A stretch of 64,000 bases of DNA from assembly GCA_002082585.1 (NCBI GenBank), contig CP020563.1:7744001-7808000 (forward strand), written 5' to 3'. Position 1 is the first letter of the stretch, and each line of letters starts with the position of its first letter. Shown one piece after another: positions 28,257-36,955 of this stretch. Source of the DNA: Kitasatospora albolonga. Lineage in GTDB: Bacteria > Actinomycetota > Actinomycetes > Streptomycetales > Streptomycetaceae. Both the position numbers and the translations under genes were made by a program. A model generated the notes under the pieces. It did not search any database. It was not told the DNA's origin and was given only the letters and a program-made list of their open reading frames with translations.

Positions 28257-28999
28257 AGCTCACCCTGCGCGTCTGGCGCCAGCAGAATGCCGAGACGCCC
28301 GGCGCCATGGCCACCTACGAAGTCGACGGAATCTCCGAGGACATGTCGTTCCTGGAGATGCTCGACACCCTCAACGAGGAGCTCATCCTCGCCGGGGACG
28401 AGCCCGTCGCCTTCGACCACGACTGCCGCGAGGGCATCTGCGGCGCGTGCAGCCTCGTCATCAACGGCGACGCCCACGGCCCGGAGCGCACCACCACCTG
28501 CCAGCTCCACATGCGGTCCTTCGCCGACGGCGACACGATCGACATCGAACCGTGGCGGGCCTCCGCCTTCCCGGTCGTCAAGGACCTGGTCGTGGACCGC
28601 TCGTCCTTCGACCGGATCATCCAGTCCGGCGGCTACATCTCCGCCCCCACCGGCACCGCCCCGGACGCCCACGCCACCCCGGTGCCCAAGCCGGACGCCG
28701 AACTCGCCTTCGAGAACGCCGAATGCATCGGCTGCGGCGCCTGCGTCGCGGCCTGCCCCAACGGTTCGGCGATGCTGTTCACGGCCGCCAAGGTCAACCA
28801 CCTCAACGTCCTGCCGCAGGGCGCCCCGGAGCGCGAGACACGGGTGCTGGACATGGTGGCCCAGATGGACGAGGAGGGGTTCGGCGGCTGCACCCTGACC
28901 GGCGAGTGCGCCACCGCCTGCCCGAAGGGCATCCCGCTGCCGTCGATCGCGGCGATGAACAAGGAGTGGCTGCGGGCGACGCGCAAAGTCCGCCGCTGA
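28253..28999 (+). CDS. sdhB: Succinate dehydrogenase / fumarate reductase iron-sulfur subunit
   Basis: This 248-aa protein has a [2Fe-2S] plant-ferredoxin domain with Cys in [12 protein letters not shown] and TTCQLHMR, then two Cys clusters for [4Fe-4S] and [3Fe-4S] centres: [14 protein letters not shown] and [15 protein letters not shown]. It relays electrons from FAD to the membrane subunit. ATG 28253 overlaps the sdhA stop, and a strong hairpin follows the stop. Confidence 0.96.
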
Positions 29000-29008
29000 C
29001 AAGGGGGT

Positions 29009-29052
29009 CGGTCCCGTACGGCTCCGATCACGTCCGGAGCCGTACGGGACCG
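29009..29052. terminator. Convergent terminator sdhB / UvrA-like gene
   Basis: A perfect 18-bp inverted repeat (29009-29026 with 29035-29052, arm starting CGGTCCCGTACGG) has an 8-nt loop. It fills the 59-bp gap between the two stop codons and should work in both directions. Confidence 0.8.
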
Positions 29053-29058
29053 GCGGTG

Positions 29059-31473
29059 TCAACTGCCCAGCGCCCGCGCCAGATACGGGGCCGTACGGCT
29101 GCCCGCCGCCCGCGCCACCTCCTGGGGCGTCCCGGCGGCCACGATCCGCCCGCCCCGGTCGCCGCCTCCGGGCCCCAGGTCGATGACATGGTCGGCGCCC
29201 GCCACCACGGTCATGTCGTGCTCCACGACCACCACCGTGCTCCCCGCGTCGACGAGCCCGTGCAACTGCCGCATCAGCACCTCCACATCGGCCGGATGCA
29301 GACCGGTCGTCGGCTCGTCCAGCAGATACAGGGTGTGCCCGCGCCGGGTGCGCTGGAGCTCGGCGGCGAGCTTGATGCGCTGCGCCTCGCCGCCGGACAG
29401 CTCGGTGGCGGGCTGCCCGAGCCGCAGATAGCCGAGCCCGACGTCCAGGAGGGTGGTCAGGGCGCGTTCGGCGGCCGGGGTCCCGGCAAAGAAGGATGCG
29501 GCCGACTCCACGGTCAGGTCCAGGACCTGAGCGATCGTCAGCCCGTTCAGGGTGACGTCCAGGGTCTCCGGGCTGTAGCGCGCGCCGTGGCAGTCCGGGC
29601 AAGGCGCGTACGTGCTCGGCAGGAAGAGCAGCTCCACCGAGACGAACCCCTCGCCCTGGCAGGTCTCGCACCGCCCGCCGCGCACGTTGAACGAGAACCG
29701 CCCCGCCGTGTACCCCCGCTCCCGCGCCGTCTCTGTCCGCGCGAACAGCTTCCGTACGGTGTCGAACAGCCCGGTGTACGTGGCCAGGTTGGACCGGGGC
29801 GTCCGCCCGATCGGCTTCTGGTCGACCTGGACCAGCCGGTCAACGGCCGCCACCCCGGTCACGGAGGCGCAGTACTGCTCCGCCGCCCCGGCCTCCTCAC
29901 CGGCCTGCCGGTCCGCGAGCACCCCGGCGAGCACCTGGCCGACGAGGGTCGACTTCCCGGACCCCGACACCCCGGTCACCGCCGTGAACACCCCGAGCGG
30001 GAAGGCCGCGTCGACCCCGCGCACATTGTGCCGCTCCACCCCGGAGAGCCGAATCCACCCGGAAGGGGCGCGGGTTTCCCGTACCGGCGAAGGACCCTCC
30101 GCGAACAGGAACCGCCGCGTCGCCGACTCCGGCACATTCGCCAGCCCCTCGGGCGGCCCGCTGTGCAGCACCCGCCCGCCGTGCTCCCCGGCCAGCGGCC
30201 CCACGTCCACCAGCCAGTCCGCCCGCCGCACCACATCCATCTGGTGCTCCACCACGAACACCGAGTTCCCGGCCTCCTTCAGCCGGCCGAGCACCCCGAG
30301 CAGCGACTCCGTATCGGCGGGGTGCAGCCCGGCCGACGGTTCGTCCAGGACGTAGACCACCCCGAAGAGCCCCGAACGCAGCTGGGTCGCCAGCCGCAGC
30401 CGCTGCAACTCGCCCGAGGAGAGCGTCGGGGCCGTACGGTCCAGGCTCAGATAGCCGAGCCCCAGCTCCGTCACCGTCCCGATCCGGGCCAGCAGATCAC
30501 CGGTCAGCACCCGGGCCGTCTCCTCACCGCCCGCCCCCGCGCTCGAGAGCACCTCGGCCAGGGCGGAGAGCGGCAGGGCGGCCAGCTCGGCGATGGTCCG
30601 CCCGGCGAAGGTCACCGCCATCGCCTCCGGCCGCAGCCTGCTCCCGCCGCACACCGGGCACGGCACACTCGTCAGGAAGCGCTCGGCCTTCGCCCGGAGC
30701 GTGCGGCTCCTGGTGTCGGCGAAGGTGTGCAGCACATAGCGCCGGGCGCTCATGTACGTTCCCTGGTACGGGCGTTGGATGCGGCCCGCGTCCCGTACCG
30801 GATGCACCGTCACCACCGGCTGCTCGTCGGTGAAGAGAATCCACTCGCGGTCCTTCGCCTCCAGCTCGCGCCACGGCCGGTCGACGTCGTACCCGAGCGC
30901 GTCCAGCACATCCCGCAGATTCTTCCCCTGCCAGGCCCCCGGCCACGCGGCGATCGCCCCCTCCCGGATCGACAGCGAGGGGTCGGGGACGAGCAGCTCC
31001 TCGTCCGTCCGGTGGATACGCCCGAGACCGTGGCACTCGGGACAGGCCCCGGCCGCCGTGTTGGGGGAGAACGCGTCGGAGTCCAGCCGCTCGGCGCCCG
31101 CCGGGTACTCCCCGGCCCGGGAGTACAGCATCCGCAGCGAGTTGGAGAGCGTGGTCACCGTCCCCACGGACGACCGGGCCCCGGGCGCGGAGCGCCGCTG
31201 CTCCAGCGAGACGGCGGGCGGCAGCCCGGTGACCTCCCCGACGGAGGGGGCGCCCACCTGGTGGATGAGCCGGCGCGCGTAGGGGGCGACCGACTCGAAG
31301 TAGCGGCGCTGGGCCTCGGCGTAGATCGTGCCGAACGCCAGCGAGGACTTGCCGGACCCGGAGACCCCGGTGAAGACCGTGAGCGTGTCGCGCGGGATGT
31401 CGACGTTCACGTCCTGGAGGTTGTGCTCGCGCGCGCCGCGCACCCGGACATACGGATCGTGGGGGGAGGGCAT
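29059..31473 (-). CDS. UvrA-like ABC ATPase (UvrA2/DrrC type)
   Basis: The protein (804 aa) has two ABC ATPase modules: Walker A GVSGSGKSSLAFG near 40 and GVSGSGKSTLVGQ in the second half, signature LSSGELQRLRLA and LSGGEAQRIKLAAE, plus Cys4 zinc modules (CPECHGLG, CPVCGG, CETCQGEGF, CPDCHG). Canonical UvrA has about 950 residues; this one is about 150 shorter, as in class II UvrA (UvrA2, DrrC) proteins that lack the UvrB-binding region. DrrC-type proteins protect DNA from intercalating antibiotics. The MFS exporter gene lies 40 bp upstream on the same strand, suggesting a two-gene resistance operon. ATG 31473 precedes the conserved MPSPHDPYVRVRGAREHNL. Confidence 0.9.
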   Translation of the reverse strand: MPSPHDPYVRVRGAREHNLQDVNVDIPRDTLTVFTGVSGSGKSSLAFGTIYAEAQRRYFESVAPYARRLIHQVGAPSVGEVTGLPPAVSLEQRRSAPGARSSVGTVTTLSNSLRMLYSRAGEYPAGAERLDSDAFSPNTAAGACPECHGLGRIHRTDEELLVPDPSLSIREGAIAAWPGAWQGKNLRDVLDALGYDVDRPWRELEAKDREWILFTDEQPVVTVHPVRDAGRIQRPYQGTYMSARRYVLHTFADTRSRTLRAKAERFLTSVPCPVCGGSRLRPEAMAVTFAGRTIAELAALPLSALAEVLSSAGAGGEETARVLTGDLLARIGTVTELGLGYLSLDRTAPTLSSGELQRLRLATQLRSGLFGVVYVLDEPSAGLHPADTESLLGVLGRLKEAGNSVFVVEHQMDVVRRADWLVDVGPLAGEHGGRVLHSGPPEGLANVPESATRRFLFAEGPSPVRETRAPSGWIRLSGVERHNVRGVDAAFPLGVFTAVTGVSGSGKSTLVGQVLAGVLADRQAGEEAGAAEQYCASVTGVAAVDRLVQVDQKPIGRTPRSNLATYTGLFDTVRKLFARTETARERGYTAGRFSFNVRGGRCETCQGEGFVSVELLFLPSTYAPCPDCHGARYSPETLDVTLNGLTIAQVLDLTVESAASFFAGTPAAERALTTLLDVGLGYLRLGQPATELSGGEAQRIKLAAELQRTRRGHTLYLLDEPTTGLHPADVEVLMRQLHGLVDAGSTVVVVEHDMTVVAGADHVIDLGPGGGDRGGRIVAAGTPQEVARAAGSRTAPYLARALGS

Positions 31474-31513
31474 GAGGCTCGGCTCCGTACGTGAGGGGAC
31501 AAACAGTTCGATT

Positions 31514-32740
31514 CTAGGCGCGGGCGGTTGCGCGGGCCGGTCGGCCACCTGGGCGCAGGGCGAACCAGGCCGGTACGGCGAGGGCCGCCGTACCCGCCGC
31601 CACCAGGAGCGCACCGGACAGGGACCGGTCCGCCAGGGGCCCGGCGACGGCGGCCCCCACGGCGAACCCGGTGATCTTCAGGCTGGCGCCCGTCGTGAAG
31701 ACCTGGGTGCGCAGCCCCTCCGGCGCCTCCCGGTGGCGTACCGCGAACAGGGCGGTGAGCTGGGGCCCCTCCGCGAGCCCCACGGCGGCCACCGCCACGA
31801 CGAGCGTCATCACCGGCCCTCCCGTGGCGGCCAGACCGAGGGCGGCGGCCTGGAGGAGCGGGGCGGCCCACAGGACCGTGTCGGGGGCGACCGCATGCGG
31901 GTACCGGGCGAGAACGGCGTTGGCCAGGAGCGCGGAGAGCGCCGCGCAGGAGAGCAGCGCCGCCCCGAAACCGGCCCCGCCCACGGCACGTTCGCCCAGC
32001 AGCGGGAGGCAGGCGACCATCATGCCCTGGGCCGCGCAGGAGAGCACCGAGGTGAACGTCGCCCGGGCCAGGGACCGGCTCCCGGCGATGGCCCGGACGC
32101 CCGAGGCGACGACGCCGGTCAGCGGTGCGGCCCATGACCTCGCGGTCCGCCCGGAAACCGGCGCCGGAACCGGCCCGGCGGCCTGAGGCAGACGCCAGGC
32201 GACGGGCGCGGCCGCCGCGATGAGCACCGCCGAGACCACCACGGCCGTCGGCGCCCCCAGCGCCTCCGCCACCCCGCCCGCGAGGGCCGGACCGGCGAGG
32301 CCCGCCACACCGAAGGTCATCGCGTCGAGCGCGTTCGCCCGGGGCAGTCGGCCGGCCGGGACGGTCCGGGGCAGTTGGGCCGTCCAGCCGCCCGAGAGCG
32401 CGGGCCCCAGCAGCCCGGTCACCACCGCGACCAGAAGGGTGACGGCGACCGGGACCCGGCCCAGCCCGCCGAGGACGGCTGCCAGCCCCGTCGCGTACAG
32501 GACGAGCGCCCCGGCCAGCAGCCGCCCCGGCCGGGCCGAACGGTCGAGCAGCACCCCGAGCACCGGCCCGCCGATCGCGGCGGAGACGGTGACGGCCGCG
32601 AGCAGCGAGGACGCCCCCGTGGCCGAGCCGGTGAGGGCGAGCACGGCCAGCAGGAGCGCGGGCCCCGCCATGTCGTCCCCGGTACGGGCCACGAGTGCGC
32701 CCACCAGGTAGGAGCGGGAGGAGGTGTGACGGTCTGCCAT
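31514..32740 (-). CDS. MFS exporter
   Basis: This 408-aa protein has about 12 hydrophobic helices and a first-loop motif related to the MFS motif A (GPVLGVLLDRSARPGRLLAG). It probably exports a small molecule. It is the first gene of a pair with the UvrA2-like ATPase and is divergent from a CGNR-type regulator gene, with an inverted repeat between. This context suggests drug resistance; the substrate is unknown. No strong ribosome site precedes ATG 32740. Confidence 0.85.
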   Translation of the reverse strand: MADRHTSSRSYLVGALVARTGDDMAGPALLLAVLALTGSATGASSLLAAVTVSAAIGGPVLGVLLDRSARPGRLLAGALVLYATGLAAVLGGLGRVPVAVTLLVAVVTGLLGPALSGGWTAQLPRTVPAGRLPRANALDAMTFGVAGLAGPALAGGVAEALGAPTAVVVSAVLIAAAAPVAWRLPQAAGPVPAPVSGRTARSWAAPLTGVVASGVRAIAGSRSLARATFTSVLSCAAQGMMVACLPLLGERAVGGAGFGAALLSCAALSALLANAVLARYPHAVAPDTVLWAAPLLQAAALGLAATGGPVMTLVVAVAAVGLAEGPQLTALFAVRHREAPEGLRTQVFTTGASLKITGFAVGAAVAGPLADRSLSGALLVAAGTAALAVPAWFALRPGGRPARATARA

Positions 32741-32758
32741 GGGCGGGACGGTACGGAG

Positions 32759-32787
32759 GTAACGTAAAACTCCACAATATGCGTTAC
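32759..32787. promoter_or_regulatory. Operator-like inverted repeat between MFS and CGNR genes
   Basis: GTAACG (32759-32764) and CGTTAC (32782-32787) form a perfect 6-bp inverted repeat with a 17-bp AT-rich spacer, in the middle of the 56-bp divergent gap. This position would let one bound dimer control both promoters, as for autoregulated exporter/regulator pairs. Confidence 0.55.
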
Positions 32788-32796
32788 ATTCGGCGG

Positions 32797-33366
32797 ATGC
32801 CCTCCACCGCCGACGACTGGTCCACCCGGCACTCCGTGCTGACCAACGCCCGACGCGCCGCCGCCCTGGTGAACGCCCTCACCGGCGAACACCCGGACCC
32901 CGGCGAGGTCGCCGAGGTCCTGTACGCGTACGGGGAGAGCGGCACCATCGACCTCACCCCGCGGGACCTCGCGGAGATGCGCACGGCCGCCGCCCGGCTG
33001 CGCGAGGTCTTCGCCGCCACCGACGCCGACGGCGCGGCCACCGCCCTCAACCGCCTCCTGCGGGAGCACACCGGCCCGCTCCGGCTGACCTCCCACGGCG
33101 GCGACAGCCCCTGGCACCCCCACATCGACCACGACGACGAAGCGCCCTGGGGCGCCTGGCTGCTGGCCTCGTCCTGCCTGGCGCTGACCGTGCTCGTCTG
33201 GGACCGTCAGCGTCCGCCCGGGCGGATCTGCGCCTCGCCCAGCTGCCCCGACGTCTTCATCAACCAGGGCAGCGGCCCGGACCGCCGTTACTGCTCACGC
33301 CGGTGCGCGACCCGCGAACGCGTCGCGGCCCACCGGCGCCAGCAGACGGAAGCGGCCCCGCGCTAG
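32797..33366 (+). CDS. CGNR zinc-finger regulator (ABATE domain)
   Basis: This 189-aa protein has an N-terminal helical ABATE-type domain (about 10-130) and a C-terminal zinc finger with Cys145, Cys150, Cys166 and Cys170 (CASPSC ... RYCSRRCATRERVAAHR). The name-giving CGNR is CATR here. Such proteins are thought to be transcription regulators. ATG 32797 is preferred; the in-frame ATG at 32779 lies inside the inverted repeat and would add MRYIRR. The TAG stop (33364-33366) is supplied by the inverted-repeat element that follows. Confidence 0.85.
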   Translation: MPSTADDWSTRHSVLTNARRAAALVNALTGEHPDPGEVAEVLYAYGESGTIDLTPRDLAEMRTAAARLREVFAATDADGAATALNRLLREHTGPLRLTSHGGDSPWHPHIDHDDEAPWGAWLLASSCLALTVLVWDRQRPPGRICASPSCPDVFINQGSGPDRRYCSRRCATRERVAAHRRQQTEAAPR

Positions 33367-33429
33367 GGTCTTTCGTTTGGTTCATGCCGGACCCCGCGAG
33401 CCCGGCATGATCCAAACGAGAGGCCCTAG
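33363..33429. repeat. 67-bp MITE-like inverted-repeat element / bidirectional terminator
   Basis: Two 28-bp arms (33363-33390 and 33402-33429) match at 25 of 28 positions around an 11-nt centre. The outer ends both read CTAG. The element exactly fills the gap between two convergent genes: its left CTAG supplies the TAG stop of the CGNR gene and its right end lies 1 bp from the stop of the LLM gene. It should fold into a strong terminator. The repeat length and CTAG ends resemble a miniature element mobilised by an IS5-type transposase (inference). Confidence 0.7.
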
Positions 33430-33430
33430 C

Positions 33431-34441
33431 TCAGCGTCCCTGCCCCGCGATGCCGGCCAGCCGCCGCAGTGAGTCCACCAGCGCCTCACGGTCGTACGTA
33501 CTCGTCGTCACGAGCACCTCGTCCGCCCCGGTCTCCTTGATGGCCTGCTCCAGTTGCTCGGTGACCTGGTCCTCCGTGCCGTGGATATGGCCGTCGAGCC
33601 CGCGCTCGTACAACTCCCGCTCCTTCGCCGTCATCGTGCGGCTCTCGATCTCCTCGGCGGGCGCGAGCGGCGGGAAGCTGCCGCGGGTGCGGGAGTACGC
33701 CATGGCCCAGGCTTCCGGGACCAGCAGGCGCCGGGCCGCCTCCTCCGAGCCCGCGACGGCCACCGTCCCGGAGACGATCACCTCGGGGCGCTCGGCGCGG
33801 GCCGAGGGCCGGAAGTCCCTGCGGTACACCTCGATGGCGCGGAGCACCTTCTCCCGGCCGCGCAGATCGCCGATGACCAGGGGAAGACCGGCCGCCGCCG
33901 CGACCGCGGCGCCCTCGCCGACCGCGAGGACGTACGCGGGGATGCGCAGCCCCTCCGCCGGGCGGGCGTGCACCTGGGGGTGGGCCCGCTGGGTGCCGTC
34001 GATCCAGCCGAGCAGTTCGGTGAGGCGCCCGGGGAAGTCCTCGGCGTCGCGCAGATCGTGGCCCAGCGCCCGGCGGATGCCGTCGGTGAAGCCCACGGAC
34101 CGGCCGAGCCCCATGTCGATCCGGCCGGGGAAGAGGGAGGCGAGCACGCCGAACTGCTCGGCGACGACGAGCGGCCGGTGGTTGGGGAGCATCACCCCGC
34201 CGGTCCCGACCCGGATGGCGGAGGTCGCGGCGGCGACGGCGGCGGCCAGCACGGTCGGCGCCGACCCCGCGACGCCCGGCACGCTGTGGTGCTCGGAGAC
34301 CCAGAAGCGGTGGTAGCCGAGGGACTCCACCTCCCTCGCCAGCGCCACGGTGTCGCGCAGCGCCTGGGGGCCGTCGTGCCCCTCGCGGGTGCGGGAGCGG
34401 TCCAGGAACGAGAACCGGGTCGAGGCGATCACAGAGCTCAC
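33431..34441 (-). CDS. LLM-class flavin-dependent oxidoreductase (luciferase-like)
   Basis: The 336-aa TIM-barrel protein has typical bacterial-luciferase-like stretches: ESLGYHRFWVSEHHSVPG, IRVGTGGVMLPNHRPLVVAEQFGVLASLFPGRIDMGLGRSVGF. It is a single-component MsnO8-like FMN monooxygenase by sequence style. The substrate is unknown. It stands alone and converges with the CGNR gene through the 67-bp element. Confidence 0.88.
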   Translation of the reverse strand: MSSVIASTRFSFLDRSRTREGHDGPQALRDTVALAREVESLGYHRFWVSEHHSVPGVAGSAPTVLAAAVAAATSAIRVGTGGVMLPNHRPLVVAEQFGVLASLFPGRIDMGLGRSVGFTDGIRRALGHDLRDAEDFPGRLTELLGWIDGTQRAHPQVHARPAEGLRIPAYVLAVGEGAAVAAAAGLPLVIGDLRGREKVLRAIEVYRRDFRPSARAERPEVIVSGTVAVAGSEEAARRLLVPEAWAMAYSRTRGSFPPLAPAEEIESRTMTAKERELYERGLDGHIHGTEDQVTEQLEQAIKETGADEVLVTTSTYDREALVDSLRRLAGIAGQGR

Positions 34442-34505
34442 ACCCTGTTCAACGCCCCGGCCCGGTGAGGATTCCCGCGCGTCGGGGCTTCTCTAGGCTG
34501 GCCCG

Positions 34506-34994
34506 GTGAATGATGATCCCCGGCCGCTGGCCGTATTCGACCTCGACGGCACGCTCGCCGACACCGCCCACCGGCAGCACTTCCTGGAGGGGGCGAAGCG
34601 CGACTGGAACGGCTTCTTCGCCGCCGCCCCCGACGATCCGCCGCTCGCCGAAGGGGTGGCGCTCGTGCTCGGCAGTGCCGAGGAGTGCGAGGTCGTCTAT
34701 CTGACCGGGCGGCCCGAGCGCTGCCGCCGGGACACCGTGGAGTGGCTGAGCCGTCAGGGACTCCCCGAGGGACAGCTGTTCATGCGGCGCAACGACGACC
34801 GGCGCCCGGCCCGCCGGACGAAGCTCGACATCCTCCGGCGGCTCGGCCGGTCGCGTGAGGTGCGCATGCTGGTCGATGACGACGAGCTGGTCTGCGATGC
34901 GGCCGAATTGGCTGGATTCACCGTGGTGCGGGCCCGCTGGGCCGACCCCTCGGAGGCGCTGAAGGCCGCACAGGAGCGGGACGGGCGTACGTGA
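34506..34994 (+). CDS. HAD-family phosphatase (polynucleotide kinase phosphatase-like)
   Basis: This 162-aa HAD domain has motif I FDLDGTLADT (nucleophile Asp), motif II YLTGRPERCRRDT, and a C-terminal MLVDDDELVCDAAE acidic motif. The TGRPE segment resembles the phosphatase domain of T4 polynucleotide kinase and related HADs. No kinase domain is present. It starts with GTG, and its stop abuts the stop of the dodecin gene with no gap. Confidence 0.85.
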   Translation: MNDDPRPLAVFDLDGTLADTAHRQHFLEGAKRDWNGFFAAAPDDPPLAEGVALVLGSAEECEVVYLTGRPERCRRDTVEWLSRQGLPEGQLFMRRNDDRRPARRTKLDILRRLGRSREVRMLVDDDELVCDAAELAGFTVVRARWADPSEALKAAQERDGRT

Positions 34995-35210
34995 TCAGGT
35001 GTTTTCGTCGAGGCGGAAGCCCACCTTCAGGCCGACTTGATAGTGCGCGATTCGGCCATCCTCGATATGACCGCGAACTTGGTTAATCTCGAACCAGTCG
35101 AGATTGTGCAACGTTTCTGCGGCTCTTGCGACGCCGTTCCGGATCGCCGCGTCAACGCCTTCGTCGGAGGTTCCTACGATTTCGGTGACCCGATAGGTGT
35201 GGTTCGACAT
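34995..35210 (-). CDS. Dodecin
   Basis: The 71-aa protein matches the dodecin family along its whole length (YRVTEIVGTSDEGVDAAIRNGVARAAETLHNLDWFEINQVRG). Dodecins form dodecamers that store FMN/FAD and, in actinobacteria, CoA. The flavin-stacking Trp is in LDWFEI. It is divergent from the sugar-binding lipoprotein gene, and GGAGAGGAGA precedes its ATG. Confidence 0.95.
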   Translation of the reverse strand: MSNHTYRVTEIVGTSDEGVDAAIRNGVARAAETLHNLDWFEINQVRGHIEDGRIAHYQVGLKVGFRLDENT

Positions 35211-35298
35211 GGTATGTCTCCTCTCTGGTGACCACGTTGCCTCAATCCCGGGGGGAGCGCGAGGGGGCGAGTGGGGCGAATCGGGACGAGGGCACGCC

Positions 35299-35327
35299 TT
35301 GACCTACTGAATGGTCCATACCAAAAT
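35299..35327 (+). promoter_or_regulatory. Promoter with DasR-like (dre) operator
   Basis: TTGACC (35299-35304) and CAAAAT (35322-35327) form a -35/-10 pair with a 17-bp spacer. TGGTCCATACCA (35312-35323) matches 10 of 12 positions of the central dre core TGGTCTAGACCA bound by DasR, the GlcNAc-responsive GntR repressor of Streptomyces. The operator lies between the promoter elements, so bound repressor would block polymerase. The start codon of the binding-protein gene is about 87 bp downstream of the -10. Confidence 0.7.
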
Positions 35328-35413
35328 TCAGCCAAACACCCGTGCGAGCGTCGCCCGCAATCCCCCCACACCGGGTCCAGATTTCGTCGTGCCGTTTCGC
35401 AGAAGGTGACCAC

Positions 35414-36667
35414 GTGAAGAACCGCATACTCGCCGGAGCCATCGCGCTCGTTTCGTCCGTCACGCTGAGCGGATGTGGCTACTTCTCCGGTGGGGGTGGC
35501 GGTGACCGCACTGTGACGGTCTGGCTGATGAAGGACAGCGTCTCGCAGGGCTTCCTGGAGAAGTTCACCGAGTCGTACGAGAAGGACAATCCCTCGATCA
35601 CGCTGGATTTCAAGATCCAGGAGTGGAGCGGCATCGGCCCCAAGGTCCTCTCCGCCCTGGAGAGCGACGACGCCCCCGATGTGATCGAGGTCGGCAACAC
35701 GCAGGTGGCGCAGTACGCGGAGAGCGGCGGCCTGCGCGACCTCACCCTCGAATCCATGCGTGACCTGGGCAGCGAGGACTGGCTGCCCGGCCTCGCCCAG
35801 CCCGGCCAGATCAGCGGCGTGCAGTACGGCATCCCCTGGTACGCGGCCAACCGCGTGGTGATCTACAACAAGGACATCTTCAAGAGCGCGGGCATCGACG
35901 ACACCCCGAAGACGCGCGCCGAATGGATCGAGGACACCGAGAAGCTCAACACCCAGGGCAACCAGGGTATTTATCTGGCCGGTCAGAACTGGTACGTGCT
36001 GGCCGGATTCATCTGGGACGAGGGCGGCGAACTCGCCGAGGGCGGCGGCGGTGACTGGCGGGGCACGCTGGACACCCCCGAGGCGCTCGCCGGAATGAAC
36101 TTCTACAAGGAGCTCCAGGCGCTCGGCGACGGGCCCATGGACTCCGACGAGGAGAAGCCCCCGCAGAACGACGTATTCGCCGAGGGGGACGTCGCCCAGA
36201 TCATCTCGCTGCCCGGCAGCGCCGCGCTCATCGAGCAGAAGAACCCCGAACTCAAGGGGAAGCTCGGCTACTTCCCGATTCCCGGCAAGACCGCCAAGGC
36301 CCCCGGCTCCGTCTTCACCGGCGGCTCGGACCTCATCGTGCCGAAGAAGGCCGACCAGCGCAGCGCCGGTATCGCCGTCGTCAAGGCGCTGGCGAGCGAG
36401 AAGTGGCAGACCGAGCTCGCCCGCTCCATGAGCTACGTCCCCAACAAGCCCAGCCTCGCCCATGTCGTCGAGGGTGAGGAGGGCACCGCCGCGATGGCCG
36501 AGGGCGCGAGCCAGGGCCGCGCCACGCCCAACTCCGCCCAGTGGGCCAAGGTCGAGGCGGAGAACCCGATCAAGCCGTACATGACGGCGGTGCTCCAGGG
36601 CGGCGACCCGGCCCGCGAGGCGAAGAAGGCGTCGGAGCGCATCACGGCGATGCTCTCCGGCAGCTGA
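35414..36667 (+). CDS. Extracellular sugar-binding lipoprotein (ABC type, DasA/NgcE-like context)
   Basis: This 417-aa family 1 solute-binding protein has a GTG start, signal peptide and lipobox LSGC (Cys about 20), then a two-lobe domain with TVWLMKDS, DAPDVIEVGNTQVAQYAESGGL, YGIPWYAANRVVIYNKDIFKSAGI and a C-terminal tail. It is homologous to oligosaccharide-binding proteins for chitobiose, cellobiose or maltose. No permease or ATPase genes are nearby, so it must share a transporter (in Streptomyces the MsiK ATPase is shared). The dre-like site in its promoter points to amino sugars as ligand (inference). Confidence 0.9.
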   Translation: MKNRILAGAIALVSSVTLSGCGYFSGGGGGDRTVTVWLMKDSVSQGFLEKFTESYEKDNPSITLDFKIQEWSGIGPKVLSALESDDAPDVIEVGNTQVAQYAESGGLRDLTLESMRDLGSEDWLPGLAQPGQISGVQYGIPWYAANRVVIYNKDIFKSAGIDDTPKTRAEWIEDTEKLNTQGNQGIYLAGQNWYVLAGFIWDEGGELAEGGGGDWRGTLDTPEALAGMNFYKELQALGDGPMDSDEEKPPQNDVFAEGDVAQIISLPGSAALIEQKNPELKGKLGYFPIPGKTAKAPGSVFTGGSDLIVPKKADQRSAGIAVVKALASEKWQTELARSMSYVPNKPSLAHVVEGEEGTAAMAEGASQGRATPNSAQWAKVEAENPIKPYMTAVLQGGDPAREAKKASERITAMLSGS

Positions 36668-36955
36668 CCCGGTAGCCGGTCCGGCGGCGGCCTGTTCCCG
36701 GCCGGTACGGCGGCCTCTTCTCCGGCCGGTCCCGGCAGCCGCCCGGGCAGGGCAGCCGGTCCGGCGGCCGCCGGGGCCTGTGCGGCAGCTGATCCCGGTG
36801 GGGCGTCGTCCCTGGGGATTCAGCCTTCGCACATCCGCGCGCTCCACAGCGGTCACGTCGAATCCAGCCGGTGACGGGAGAAGTGAGGGGGCCGGGCCGT
36901 CGCACCCCGCGACGGCCCGGCAGCCACCCCAGCCGATCCGTCATCGGAGACCGCC
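36668..36955. other. Intergenic region before olsB
   Basis: These 288 bp hold no gene I can support. The first part is GC-rich with a repeated CAGCCGGTCCGGCGGC-like word (near 36675 and 36749-36771), probably terminator-like structure for the binding-protein gene. The second part (36790-36950) should contain the ols promoter, but no clear hexamers are visible. Confidence 0.4.
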
